Source: JARKQH01 sp964631605
GTDB lineage: Bacteria; Verrucomicrobiota; Verrucomicrobiia; Limisphaerales; UBA8199
NCBI GenBank assembly: GCA_964631605.1
Contig: CAZVYG010000075.1
Coordinates: forward strand, 1-23,941
Direction: 5' to 3'
Length of the DNA stretch: 23,941 nt
The position numbers and the translations under genes are program-made. Of this stretch, positions 7,452-15,372 are shown piece by piece (position 1 is the stretch's first letter; each line of letters opens with the position of its first letter). The notes beneath the pieces were generated by a model. It saw only the letters and a list, made by a program, of their open reading frames with translations. It was not told where the DNA came from and ran no database searches.

Positions 7452-7952
7452 ATGGGTAAACGACGCGAGGCGCGGGAGCGCGCCGTCCAGTTTTTGTTTC
7501 AACATGAGATGAACCCGCCCGAGGACCTCGAGGCGGCATTGGATCAGTTTTGGGAATCGCAGCGGGCCGCCGCCATCGCCGAGGAGCGAGGCGGGGCGAC
7601 CTGGGGCCAGCCCGTCGAGTTGCCGCCCCCCTCCGCCGATGAGGTGGCGGTGCGGCTTTTCGCCGACCCGTTGATTCGCGGAGCGATCCAGCACCGGGAG
7701 GAAGCCGACGAGCTGATCCGCAAGCATGCCAAAAACTGGGAACTGCATCGCATCGCCGCCGTGGACCGGAACATTCTCCGCCTAGCCATCTACGAAATGC
7801 TGCACCGGGAGGATATTCCCCCCGTCGTGAGCATCAATGAGGCGGTGGACATCGCCAAGAAGTTCTCGACGCAGGATAGCGGCAAATTTGTCAATGGCAT
7901 CCTGGACAAAGTAAAAAGCGAATTGCTCCGCCCCGCCCGCGAGGTCAAATAG
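7452..7952 (+). CDS. nusB: Transcription antitermination factor NusB
   Basis: 166 aa all-helical RNA-binding protein that, with NusE (ribosomal protein S10), binds boxA RNA and supports antitermination of rRNA operons. Seen: N-terminal KRREARERAVQFLFQHE (residues 3-19), and the strongly conserved C-terminal run with AAVDRNILRLAIYEML, IPPVVSINEAVDIAKKF and KFVNGILDKV. A Pro/Gly-containing insert (about residues 43-62) makes it slightly longer than the usual 140-150 aa. The ATG at 7452 is chosen because homology begins there; a GGTGG lies just upstream. The frame is open further upstream but reads like non-coding leader. It heads a rightward row and the PHP gene follows after 32 nt. Confidence 0.95.
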   Translation: MGKRREARERAVQFLFQHEMNPPEDLEAALDQFWESQRAAAIAEERGGATWGQPVELPPPSADEVAVRLFADPLIRGAIQHREEADELIRKHAKNWELHRIAAVDRNILRLAIYEMLHREDIPPVVSINEAVDIAKKFSTQDSGKFVNGILDKVKSELLRPAREVK

Positions 7953-7984
7953 GTCTTGGAACGAGCCACCTGTCAGTTCAACCG

Positions 7985-8842
7985 ATGTTTGCGGACCTTC
8001 ATCTTCACAGCCGCTACTCGGACGGCACCTACGAGCCCGACCAGTTGGTGGCCGAAGCCCGAAGGCATGGCCTGGCCGTGATTGCCCTCACGGACCATGA
8101 CACCGTCGAGGGCTGCGCCCCCGCCGCCGCCGCGTGCGCGGCCGCCGGGCTCGAGTTTATTCCCGGCACCGAGTTGACGGCGGAGAAGGACGGTCACGAG
8201 CTGCACATTCTGGGCTATTATGTTGACGTCAGCCACAAGCCGCTGCTCGAGGAGATCAGCCGTTTCCAATCCGTGCGCCAAAATCGCATTCGGGAAATTG
8301 TGGCGCGGCTCAACCGGCTGAGAGTGCCGCTCGAGGCCGAGCAGGTGTTCTCCCTGGCGAACTGCCGCGCGCCGGGGCGTCCGCATGTGGCCCGGGCGCT
8401 GGTGCGAGCCGGGTTCTGCGGCACCCTGGATGAAGCCTTCGAGCGGTTTCTCAAGCACAACCGGCCGGCCTGGGTCCCCAAGTTCAAAATGTCGGCGGCG
8501 CGGGCGATTGAACTGGTTCACGCGGCGGGAGGCGTGGCGGTCATGGCGCATCCTGGCTTGAATCACTCGGACGACCTGATTCCCGAAATGGTGGCGGCAG
8601 GGCTGGACGGGCTGGAATGTTTCCACACGAAACACTCGACGGCCACGGCGGAACATTACCTTGAAATGGCCGACGAATACCATCTGCTGGTGACGGGCGG
8701 CTCCGATTGCCACGGCCTGAGCAAGGGCCGGCCGCTCATTGGCTCCATCCGCCTGCCCTACGAACATGTGGCCGCGCTGCGCCAGCGCGCCGCCCGGCGC
8801 CGCGCCGCCGCCGGCCTGCCCCCCGTGGCCGGGCCAACCTGA
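7985..8842 (+). CDS. PHP-domain phosphoesterase (RNase AM / YciV-like)
   Basis: 285 aa metal-dependent phosphoesterase of the PHP family, of the stand-alone type related to E. coli YciV/TrpH (RNase AM, 3',5'-nucleoside bisphosphate phosphatase). The metal-binding motifs are in order: DLHLHSRYSDGT (residues 4-15), TDHDT (36-40), E63 in GTEL, H71 and H74 in GHELHILGYY, a MAHPG motif in the middle, and GGSDCHG near the C-terminus. The insert between about 90 and 170 (helical, with RPHVARALV and FKMSAARAIELV) is typical of this subfamily and not of DNA polymerase PHP domains. The exact substrate is inferred from family only. The tail after about 265 is Arg/Ala-rich. It sits between nusB and ftsY, 44 nt before the latter. 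Confidence 0.9.
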   Translation: MFADLHLHSRYSDGTYEPDQLVAEARRHGLAVIALTDHDTVEGCAPAAAACAAAGLEFIPGTELTAEKDGHELHILGYYVDVSHKPLLEEISRFQSVRQNRIREIVARLNRLRVPLEAEQVFSLANCRAPGRPHVARALVRAGFCGTLDEAFERFLKHNRPAWVPKFKMSAARAIELVHAAGGVAVMAHPGLNHSDDLIPEMVAAGLDGLECFHTKHSTATAEHYLEMADEYHLLVTGGSDCHGLSKGRPLIGSIRLPYEHVAALRQRAARRRAAAGLPPVAGPT

Positions 8843-8886
8843 TCCGGGCGCGCAACTCATCCCCCCGCATTTGAACCTCTTTCATC

Positions 8887-9798
8887 ATGGGCTTGTTTGA
8901 CAAATTCAAAACTGGATTACTCAAGACGCACCAACGCCTGGCGCACGAAATCAAGCGGATCGTCACCCGCTCGCCGCGGCTCGAGGCCGCGGACCTCGAG
9001 GAGCTCGAGGCGGCGCTGATCGGCGCCGACTTGGGCATGGAAATGACCTCACGCATCGTCGCAGCCGTCCGCAAGGCCTACGAATCCCAAGGCAAGGCCG
9101 GCCTGGACGTTTTCGGGATTGCCACGCGCGAGGTGCGGGAAAGCCTCGGGCCCGCCAGCCCCGGCCTCCGCCGCCGGCCGGGGTCAACCACCGTCGTTTC
9201 GATTGTCGGAGTCAACGGCACCGGCAAAACCACCACCGCGGCAAAATTGGCTTACTGGGTGCAAAACCGCGGCGAGACGGCCTCCCTGGCGGCCTGCGAC
9301 ACTTTTCGGGCGGCCGCCATCGAACAGCTCAAACTCTGGGGCCAGCGACTCAAGGTCGAGGTGATTGCCGGCGCTTACGGCGCCGACCCCGCGGCGGTGG
9401 CGCATGACGCGGTGGCGGCGGCTCTGGCGCGGAACACAGCCTACTTGTTCGTGGATACAGCCGGCCGGTTGCACACCAAGCACAATCTCATGCAGGAGTT
9501 GCAAAAGGTGCATCGGGTCATGGCCCGGCAACTGGAAGGCGCGCCGCACGAAGTGCTGCTGGTGCTCGATGCGACCACCGGCATGAATGCCCTGAACCAG
9601 GCGCGCGAGTTTAACAAGGCGGTGCCGCTCACCGGCCTGGTCGTCACCAAGCTGGATGGCACCAGCAAGGGCGGCATGGTGGTGGCCATCCAAAAAGAGC
9701 TCGGCATTCCGATCAAGTTCGTCGGTCTGGGCGAACAACCGGACGACCTGCAACCCTTCGACCCGCAACAATTTGCCCAGGCGCTGTTCAAGGATTAA
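8887..9798 (+). CDS. ftsY: Signal recognition particle receptor FtsY
   Basis: 303 aa SRP GTPase that docks ribosome-SRP complexes at the inner membrane. Domains: a short amphipathic N-terminus MGLFDKFKTGLLKTHQRL, the helical N domain to about residue 95, and the G domain with P-loop GVNGTGKT (108-115), ACDTFRAAA (136-144), DTAGR (190-194), TKLDGTSKGG (254-263) and the closing GLGEQPDDLQPFDP (280-293). It lacks the long acidic A domain of E. coli FtsY, as in many other bacteria. The ATG at 8887 has no clear Shine-Dalgarno site. It is followed by ribD after 16 nt, so both are likely on one transcript. Function is secure; Ffh would be elsewhere. Confidence 0.97.
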   Translation: MGLFDKFKTGLLKTHQRLAHEIKRIVTRSPRLEAADLEELEAALIGADLGMEMTSRIVAAVRKAYESQGKAGLDVFGIATREVRESLGPASPGLRRRPGSTTVVSIVGVNGTGKTTTAAKLAYWVQNRGETASLAACDTFRAAAIEQLKLWGQRLKVEVIAGAYGADPAAVAHDAVAAALARNTAYLFVDTAGRLHTKHNLMQELQKVHRVMARQLEGAPHEVLLVLDATTGMNALNQAREFNKAVPLTGLVVTKLDGTSKGGMVVAIQKELGIPIKFVGLGEQPDDLQPFDPQQFAQALFKD

Positions 9799-9814
9799 TC
9801 CCCGGCGCCACGCC

Positions 9815-10984
9815 ATGCCCGCATCCCGACCCAGCCCCACCACCGACCAACGCTTCCTCCGCCTGGCCCTCCGCCTGGCTCGCCGCGGTTACGGCCTGAC
9901 CTCGCCCAACCCGAGCGTCGGCGCGGTGCTCGTCAAGGACGGCCAAATCATCGGCCGCGGCTGGCACCACCGCGCCGGTCTGCCCCACGCCGAAATCGAA
10001 GCCATTCGCGACGCGCAACGGCGGGGGGCCGACGTTGCCGGCGCAACTCTTTACGTGACGCTGGAACCGTGCTGCACGCGCGGACGCACCCCCCCCTGCA
10101 CCGAGGCGATTATCGCGGCCGGCATCCGGCGGGTCGTCGCCGGCGCCACCGACCCCAACCCGCGGCACCGCGGCCGGGCGTTCAGAATTCTCCGCCGGGC
10201 CGGCGTTCGCCTTACCCACGGCCTGCTGCGCGAGGAATCTGCAACGCTGAACGAGGCGTTCAACCATTGGATCGTCCACGGCACACCCTTCGTGACCGTC
10301 AAGACCGCGATGACCCTCGACGGCAAAATCGCCACCGCCGCCGGCGAATCAAAGTGGATCACCGCCCCGGCCGCCCGCGCCTTCGGCATGCGGCTTCGGT
10401 TCGGCGCGGACGCGATCCTGGTCGGCGTCAAGACCATTCTGGCCGACGACCCCAGTCTCACGCTCCGCGAAAGCTCCGGCCGGCCCCCGCCAGTCCAGCC
10501 CCGTGGCTTGCGCCGCATCGTCCTGGATAGCCTGGCCCGGACGCCGCTCGGGGCAAAGGTTGTCTCGGACGAGCACGCGGCCTTGACCACGATTGTGGTC
10601 AGCCGCGCCGCGCCGCGCTCGCGGGTGGATGCGTTGCGGCGCCGCGTCAATGTTCTGCGGGCCCCCCTGAGCCGGAGACGGGCGGCCGAACCCCGGCAGA
10701 TTGACCTGCCCTGGCTGTTGAAACGTCTCGGCGCCGAGCAGGTCACCAGCCTGCTGGTCGAAGGCGGTGGCGAAGTGAATGCCTCCTTCCTGCTCCAGCG
10801 CCTCGCCCACCGCGTCGCCTTTTTCTACGCCCCAAAGATTCTTGGCGGGCGACTCGCTCGGCCGGCGGTGGCCGGACCCGGCGCCCGCACCCTCGACGAG
10901 GCCTTGCGCCTGACCGAGGTGCAGTGGCGCGGGTTGGGCCCGGATTGGCTGCTTTTGGCGCGCGTCGGCTCAGCCGGGCTTTAA
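9815..10984 (+). CDS. ribD: Bifunctional riboflavin biosynthesis deaminase/reductase RibD
   Basis: 389 aa. The N-terminal domain deaminates 2,5-diamino-6-ribosylamino-pyrimidinone phosphate and the C-terminal domain reduces the ribosyl side chain with NADPH, steps two and three of riboflavin synthesis. Seen: zinc-dependent deaminase ligands H58 (PHAE, with E60 as proton shuttle), C86 and C95 in EPCCTRGRTPPC, then the reductase domain from about residue 150 with VKTAMTLDGKIATAAGESKW and LLVEGGGEVNASFL. The start ATG at 9815 is fixed by homology and by its position 16 nt after ftsY. Length is close to the normal 360-390. It lies 40 nt before ribE; ribBA and ribH are not in the window. Confidence 0.96.
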   Translation: MPASRPSPTTDQRFLRLALRLARRGYGLTSPNPSVGAVLVKDGQIIGRGWHHRAGLPHAEIEAIRDAQRRGADVAGATLYVTLEPCCTRGRTPPCTEAIIAAGIRRVVAGATDPNPRHRGRAFRILRRAGVRLTHGLLREESATLNEAFNHWIVHGTPFVTVKTAMTLDGKIATAAGESKWITAPAARAFGMRLRFGADAILVGVKTILADDPSLTLRESSGRPPPVQPRGLRRIVLDSLARTPLGAKVVSDEHAALTTIVVSRAAPRSRVDALRRRVNVLRAPLSRRRAAEPRQIDLPWLLKRLGAEQVTSLLVEGGGEVNASFLLQRLAHRVAFFYAPKILGGRLARPAVAGPGARTLDEALRLTEVQWRGLGPDWLLLARVGSAGL

Positions 10985-11024
10985 GAGCTTGCGTCCCCCG
11001 CCAGCCTTTGCACCCTTGGGCACC

Positions 11025-11636
11025 ATGTTTACTGGCATCGTCGAAGAAACCGGCGTGGTCGAGCGCATCCACCCGACCGCCAAATCCATCGAGTTGACCG
11101 TCCGCGCGGCCCTCTGCGGCCGCGGCTTGCAAGTCGGCGCCAGCCTCGCGGTCAATGGCTGCTGCCTCACGGTGGTGAAACTCGGGCCGGCCGGAAAAAC
11201 CCGGCGCGTTCAGTTTGATTTGCTGAAGGAAACCTGGCAGCGAACCAACCTGCAATTCGCCCGCCCCGGTTCCCTCGTCAACCTCGAACGTGCGCTCCGC
11301 GCCGACGGCACCCTCGGCGGCCACTTTGTCACCGGCCACATTGACGGCATCGGAAAGATCACGCGCTGGGAACGACTCGGCCAGGATCACGTGCTGGACA
11401 TCGCCGCGCCCCCGGAGGTGATGCGCTACATTGTTTTCAAAGGATCCGTCGCCGTGGACGGCATCAGCCTGACGGTCGCCGGCGTCACCCGAAAGGGCTT
11501 CCGCATCTGGATCATCCCTCACACTTACGAAGTCACGGCCCTGCGCGAACGCTCGGTCGGCGACGCCGTCAACCTCGAAGCCGACCTCATCGGAAAATAC
11601 GTCGAGAAGTTTGTCTCCGCCAGAAGACAAAAGTAG
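11025..11636 (+). CDS. ribE: Riboflavin synthase alpha subunit
   Basis: 203 aa enzyme that dismutates two molecules of 6,7-dimethyl-8-ribityllumazine to riboflavin. It has the two tandem lumazine-binding barrels: the first begins MFTGIVEETGVVE and includes GASLAVNGCCLTV; the second begins near residue 92 with ADGTLGGHFVTGHIDGIG and includes GSVAVDGISLTV. The MFTG start is diagnostic and fixes the ATG at 11025; the frame upstream is short and unconserved. Length is typical. It is the last gene of the rightward row and converges on the paralogous envelope proteins with a 90-nt GC-rich gap that has no clear intrinsic terminator. The symbol ribE is used here; some genomes call this ribC or ribB. 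Confidence 0.96.
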   Translation: MFTGIVEETGVVERIHPTAKSIELTVRAALCGRGLQVGASLAVNGCCLTVVKLGPAGKTRRVQFDLLKETWQRTNLQFARPGSLVNLERALRADGTLGGHFVTGHIDGIGKITRWERLGQDHVLDIAAPPEVMRYIVFKGSVAVDGISLTVAGVTRKGFRIWIIPHTYEVTALRERSVGDAVNLEADLIGKYVEKFVSARRQK

Positions 11637-11726
11637 CGCCGCGCAACGGTGGCATCGAGCGGCCTTTCCGGGCCGGGCCGTTCCCGCCCGCCGGCGCGCG
11701 TGGCTTCCGGGTTTAGTGAGCGGACC

Positions 11727-12161
11727 TTACCGTGTGGTTCGGCCGATCGTACCCATCAAATCGGTCTTCAGCGTGGTGAGCAGGCGCGAGTCCACCCCCA
11801 GCACCCAATTCTCCCCATCGCGGACCTGCGCTTCGGCTTTTATCCGGAGGCTTCGGCGGTCCGGCGCAAAGCGGGCGGTCACCCGCAAGCGGTACTCGTA
11901 ATTGTACGTGCCTCCGTAAGTGTATAGCCACTCTGTTCGGATATACCCGTCATCCTTCAAAACCATGGCCAGGTCGAAGTCGTTGATCAGAATGTCAAAA
12001 ACCATGTCCCACGCATGGGCGAAATCCACATTCTCTCGGATCTCAAAGACCTGCCACTGTGCCGGCTGGCCTTTCAGGAATGACTTCGGCGGTCCCGCCA
12101 GGGCACTGCCTGCCACCGCAAAGAAAATGATCCCTATCCAGGTTAACAAACGCTCTTGCAT
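11727..12161 (-). CDS. Secreted protein, paralogue of the upstream lipoprotein
   Basis: 144 aa. It has a cleavable signal peptide MQERLLTWIGIIFFAVAGSA followed by LAG (cleavage about residue 22) and no lipobox cysteine. The mature part aligns along its full length with the upstream gene product: FAHAWDMVFDIL, DGYIRTEWLYTYGG, YRLRVTARFAPD, and an end LKTDLMGTIGRTTR that differs from its paralogue by one residue in the last ten. The family is not one I can name; the pattern (helix, strand with DGY.RT.WL, strand with RV.AKF) suggests a small alpha/beta envelope domain. The ATG at 12161 is preferred because GGGAGG lies 6 nt upstream; a TTG at 12179 overlapping the upstream TGA by 4 nt is an alternative. 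Confidence 0.8.
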   Translation of the reverse strand: MQERLLTWIGIIFFAVAGSALAGPPKSFLKGQPAQWQVFEIRENVDFAHAWDMVFDILINDFDLAMVLKDDGYIRTEWLYTYGGTYNYEYRLRVTARFAPDRRSLRIKAEAQVRDGENWVLGVDSRLLTTLKTDLMGTIGRTTR

Positions 12162-12167
12162 GCTGCG

Positions 12168-12173
12168 CCTCCC
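12168..12173 (-). promoter_or_regulatory. Strong Shine-Dalgarno site deciding the 12161 start
   Basis: On the minus strand GGGAGG lies 6 nt before the ATG at 12161, inside the end of the upstream paralogue's coding region and its stop. Most genes here lack such a site, so it is good evidence for this ATG over the overlapping TTG at 12179. Confidence 0.7.
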
Positions 12174-12175
12174 GG

Positions 12176-12613
12176 TCAACGGGTGGTCCGGCCAATCTTG
12201 CCCATCAGATCGGTCTTGATTGTTTCCAACAACCGCGTGTCATAACCTGGAACCCAGTTCCCCGGCCCGCCATATTCTGCCTCCGATTTCACCTCAACCA
12301 CTTTGTGGTCCGGCGAAAACTTTGCCGTCACCCGCACTCGGTAATTCTCATTTACTTTGCCAGTCCAGGAATACAGCCAGGTGGTGCGCGCATAGCCGTC
12401 CTGCTGCGACAGGATCTCCATGTCAAAACGTTTGACCAGTGTGTCAACCACGGCGTTCCAGGCGTTGGTAAAGCTGAGGTCGTCCCGCACTTCGATTGAA
12501 GCCCAAGCAGGCTCCATCGTCTTCACAAAGGTTTTGGGAGTAGAGCAGCCGGCCAGTAACGCTGTTAATGCCAGTGTCGCGAGGGTGGAAGAAAAGAACA
12601 ACTTGAGCTTCAT
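12176..12613 (-). CDS. Lipoprotein, first of a tandem paralogous pair
   Basis: 145 aa. The signal peptide MKLKLFFSSTLATLALTALL ends in a lipobox LLAGC, so C23 should be lipidated; residue +2 is Ser, which in many Gram-negatives favours the outer membrane. The mature domain of about 120 residues matches the downstream gene product throughout: FTNAWNAVVDTLVKRFDMEI, DGYARTTWLYSW, YRVRVTAKFSPD, and TDLMGKIGRTTR at the end. I cannot name the family. The arrangement of a helix followed by strands recalls the helix-grip-like domains of BamC-type lipoproteins, but this is only a shape comparison. The ATG at 12613 is the only sensible start. A divergent 203-nt gap separates it from the sugar transporter gene. 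Confidence 0.82.
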   Translation of the reverse strand: MKLKLFFSSTLATLALTALLAGCSTPKTFVKTMEPAWASIEVRDDLSFTNAWNAVVDTLVKRFDMEILSQQDGYARTTWLYSWTGKVNENYRVRVTAKFSPDHKVVEVKSEAEYGGPGNWVPGYDTRLLETIKTDLMGKIGRTTR

Positions 12614-12816
12614 AATAGTTCCCGAACAGTTCTGCCAGTTATGTTAGCTGCGCCGATTACAGTCCACCCGCCAGGGTGGTTCCGGCGTATGCGCTGATAC
12701 ATGTAATGGGCTGGCCAACCTGCGTCAAGCCAGCTCCACACCCAGCCCGCCCCCCCCGCGACATTGGCCCGTAGTCCGGTCTTTACTCCTGCGGGCGGCT
12801 CGGCTTTATATCTCGC

Positions 12817-14199
12817 ATGCAATCCACCAACCAGTCCGTGGAAATGAAACAACCACCGCCAACCGCGCGCCTGACCCCCAGCCTGGTTCGCAGCGCGCTG
12901 GTGGCCGCCCTCGGCGGGCTGCTCTTTGGTTTTGACACGGCGGTCATATCGGGAACAACCGAGTGGCTCCAATCTCACTTTGGCTTGAGCGATTTCGCTC
13001 TCGGTTTCACTGTCGCCAGCGCTCTCATCGGCACCATCATCGGCTCGATTACCGTTGGGCGACCGGCCGATGCTTACGGGCGGCGCGGTGTGCTCTTTGC
13101 GCTGGCGCTGCTGTTCCTGGTTTCAGCGATTGGCTGCGCCCTGGCTTGGGACTGGTATTCGTTCATGTTTTTCCGCTTCCTCGGCGGTTTGGCGGTGGGT
13201 GGCGCTTCGGTTGTCTCCCCGATGTACATTGCCGAAATCAGCCCCGCCCGCTATCGCGGCCGCATGGTGGCCATCACCCAGTTCAACATCGTCCTCGGCA
13301 TCCTGCTGGCCTATCTCTCCAATTACATCATCGGCAGCCTTCACCTGGGCCCCTCCGAATGCCGCTGGATGTTCGGCGTCATGGCCCTGCCTTCCCTGGC
13401 TTTCTTTTTCCTCCTGTTCCTCACCCCCCAAAGCCCGCGCTGGCTTGTCGCTCAGAACCGGCTGGCCGAGGCGGGTGATGTCCTCCGCCAGTGCGGGAGC
13501 GACCCCGCCGTCGTCGCGCAGGAAGTCCGCGAGATTCAGGACTCTCTCAACCTCGAGCACCACAGCCTGGTCGAGCCATTCTTCTGTCGCAAATACCGCA
13601 AACCCATCCTCCTCGCCATTGCCATTGCCGCCTTTAACCAGCTCTCGGGCATCAACGCCCTCATCTATTACACCGCCCACATCTTCAAAATGGCCGGTGC
13701 CGACCAGACTTCCGCCCTGCTGCAGTCGGTCATCATTGGCTTCACCAACCTGGTCTTCACGATGGCTGCCCTGTCGGTGATTGACCATTTCGGACGCCGC
13801 AAGCTGATGCTGGTCGGCTCCGTCGGTTACATTCTCAGCCTCAGTGCCGCCGCCTACGCTTTCTATACCGGCACCGGCGGCATGCTGCTGCTGGCCAGCC
13901 TTCTGGTCTTTATCGCCTCCCACGCCTTTGGCCAGGGTGCCGTCATCTGGGTCTTCATCAGTGAAATCTTCCCCAACCGCGTTCGCGCCCGCGGCCAGGC
14001 CCTCGGGAGCTTCACGCACTGGATCATGGCCGCCCTGATCTCCTGGACCTTTCCCATGATCGCCGCCAAATCCGGCGGCCATACCTTCGCCTTCTACGCC
14101 CTTTGCATGGTCGGCCAACTGCTTTGGGTCCGCTTCCTCATGCCCGAAACCAAAGGTGTCTCCCTCGAACAAATTCAGAAACGCCTGGGCATTGACTAA
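12817..14199 (+). CDS. MFS sugar transporter (sugar porter family)
   Basis: 460 aa, about twelve membrane helices, inner membrane. Sugar porter signatures are present in order: GGLLFGFDTAVISG (about residues 33-46), GRPADAYGRRGVLF, the helix-4/5 block with MYIAEISPARYRGRMV, PQSPRWL before the central loop, QLSGINALIYYT in helix 7, DHFGRRKL, WVFISEIFPNRVRARGQ, and the C-terminal PETKGVSLEQI. These are XylE/GLUT-type motifs, so a proton-coupled or facilitated monosaccharide carrier is expected; the sugar is not determined. The start is ATG at 12817, with a possible second start at 12844 (MKQPPP). TTTACT at 12782-12787 and TTTATA at 12805-12810 could be a weak promoter close to the start. The NIPSNAP gene follows after 52 nt. 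Confidence 0.93.
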   Translation: MQSTNQSVEMKQPPPTARLTPSLVRSALVAALGGLLFGFDTAVISGTTEWLQSHFGLSDFALGFTVASALIGTIIGSITVGRPADAYGRRGVLFALALLFLVSAIGCALAWDWYSFMFFRFLGGLAVGGASVVSPMYIAEISPARYRGRMVAITQFNIVLGILLAYLSNYIIGSLHLGPSECRWMFGVMALPSLAFFFLLFLTPQSPRWLVAQNRLAEAGDVLRQCGSDPAVVAQEVREIQDSLNLEHHSLVEPFFCRKYRKPILLAIAIAAFNQLSGINALIYYTAHIFKMAGADQTSALLQSVIIGFTNLVFTMAALSVIDHFGRRKLMLVGSVGYILSLSAAAYAFYTGTGGMLLLASLLVFIASHAFGQGAVIWVFISEIFPNRVRARGQALGSFTHWIMAALISWTFPMIAAKSGGHTFAFYALCMVGQLLWVRFLMPETKGVSLEQIQKRLGID

Positions 14200-14251
14200 A
14201 CACACGACAACTGCCATAAACCTGCCCTCTCAAAACAAAGCCTGGACTACT

Positions 14252-15067
14252 ATGAAACGACGCGAATTCCTCAAGACCTCACTGGCCGTCTCCGCCATTG
14301 CTGTCGCATCCGCAGGTTGCGCGGCAACCACCGCCCCAAACCCGGTCCGGCATAAGGGCACCAGTCGGAAACAGGAGTATTACGAACTGCGCGCCTGCCG
14401 CCTCAAGACCGGCAGCACCGGCGGTTTGCTCCACGCCTACCTGCAAAATGCGCTGGTCCCCGCCCTGAACCGCCTGGGCATTGGACCGGTGGGCGTTTTT
14501 TCTGAAACCGAACCCAAAGACCCGGCGACGCTCTTCGTTCTTATCCCCTACCCTTCCCTTGAGGCGTTCCAGGGCATCGCTTCCCGCCTCGAATCGGATT
14601 CCGAATACCTCAGCCTCGCCGTTGATTACCTGCATACTGGCAAGGGTAATCCTGCCTACGACCGGATTGATTCCTGGATCCTTCGCGCCTTTGCTGGAAT
14701 GCCCCGCATTGAGCTGCCTCCCTATTCACGGCTGCGAAAACAGCGCCTGTTTGAAATGCGGACCTACGAGAGCTACAGCGAAACCACGGCCGCCAGAAAG
14801 GTGGCCATGTTCAACCAGGGCGAAATAAATATTATGCGAGAAGTGGGTCTCGCCCCAATCTTCTATGGCGAGGCCCTCGCCGGGCCGAGCCTCCCCCACC
14901 TGACCTACATGACCTCCGGCGAAAACGCCCAAGCGCATCAGCAGCATTGGGAAGCCTTTAGAAAACATCCCAAGTGGGAACAGATGAAGGACGACCCTCA
15001 ATACGCCGATACGGTCTCCAAAATCACCAAGCGGTTTCTGCTCCCGACCGGCTATTCCCAAATCTGA
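14252..15067 (+). CDS. NIPSNAP family protein with Tat/lipoprotein signal
   Basis: 271 aa. The N-terminus MKRREFLKTSLAVSAIAVAS carries a twin-arginine motif (R3-R4-EFLK) and ends in a lipobox-like SAGC with C23, so export in folded form and lipid anchoring are both suggested. The mature protein has two ferredoxin-like NIPSNAP repeats: the first from about residue 41 (YYELRACRLKTG) and the second from about residue 165 (RLFEMRTYESYSE, then MREVGLAPIFYGEALAGP). NIPSNAP proteins have no settled biochemical role; bacterial exported forms are often found near sugar metabolism genes. It lies 52 nt after the MFS transporter and is probably co-transcribed. The ATG at 14252 is fixed by the signal sequence. 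It ends 14 nt before the convergent FeoA-like gene. Confidence 0.88.
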   Translation: MKRREFLKTSLAVSAIAVASAGCAATTAPNPVRHKGTSRKQEYYELRACRLKTGSTGGLLHAYLQNALVPALNRLGIGPVGVFSETEPKDPATLFVLIPYPSLEAFQGIASRLESDSEYLSLAVDYLHTGKGNPAYDRIDSWILRAFAGMPRIELPPYSRLRKQRLFEMRTYESYSETTAARKVAMFNQGEINIMREVGLAPIFYGEALAGPSLPHLTYMTSGENAQAHQQHWEAFRKHPKWEQMKDDPQYADTVSKITKRFLLPTGYSQI

Positions 15068-15081
15068 AGAGAGCCGCGGAG

Positions 15082-15372
15082 CTAAGCCGTCCCGAGCGCC
15101 GGCACCGGTTCCACCAGAATCAGCCGGGCAATCTTCTCGCTGATGGCCAGCCGCGCATTGCAAACCTGGCATATAAAGCTGGTCTGGCTCGTTAACAGCC
15201 GTATGACCTGCTCCTCGCCCAGCCCCAACTCGCGCAGCCGCTGCTGCACTTCCGGCGCCGCGCACAAACGCTTGATCCGAACCCGCACCCCGGCCTGAAC
15301 CCGGCTTAACGGGCAGGTCGCACATCGCTCCGCCTGGGAGCAACTCGCGTTCGAGACCGAATCACAATTCAT
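15082..15372 (-). CDS. FeoA-like SH3 domain protein with extra cysteines
   Basis: 96 aa. Residues about 21-92 (PLSRVQAGVRVRIKRL, then VQQRLRELGLGEEQVIRLL and ISEKIARLILVEPV) match the small SH3-like FeoA domain, which helps the FeoB ferrous iron transporter or, in DtxR-type proteins, acts as a regulatory domain. In addition there are seven cysteines: C3, C11, C17 and C20 before the domain and C37, C68 and C71 within it, including CATC and CQVC pairs, which suggests metal or Fe-S binding. No feoB lies in the window. The ATG at 15372 gives the full cysteine-rich N-terminus; a later start would remove it, but I see none with better support. Family assignment is fairly good, role open. Confidence 0.8.
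   Translation of the reverse strand: MNCDSVSNASCSQAERCATCPLSRVQAGVRVRIKRLCAAPEVQQRLRELGLGEEQVIRLLTSQTSFICQVCNARLAISEKIARLILVEPVPALGTA

Noticed and set aside
7973..8860. Open frame on the minus strand (295 codons) across the PHP gene
   Set aside because: It is antisense to a protein with all PHP metal-binding motifs; the translation is His/Arg/Gly-rich without domain features.
13123..14217. Open frame on the minus strand (364 codons) across the MFS gene
   Set aside because: It is antisense to twelve clear membrane helices with sugar porter motifs; the Gly/Glu/Asp-rich translation has no recognisable domain.
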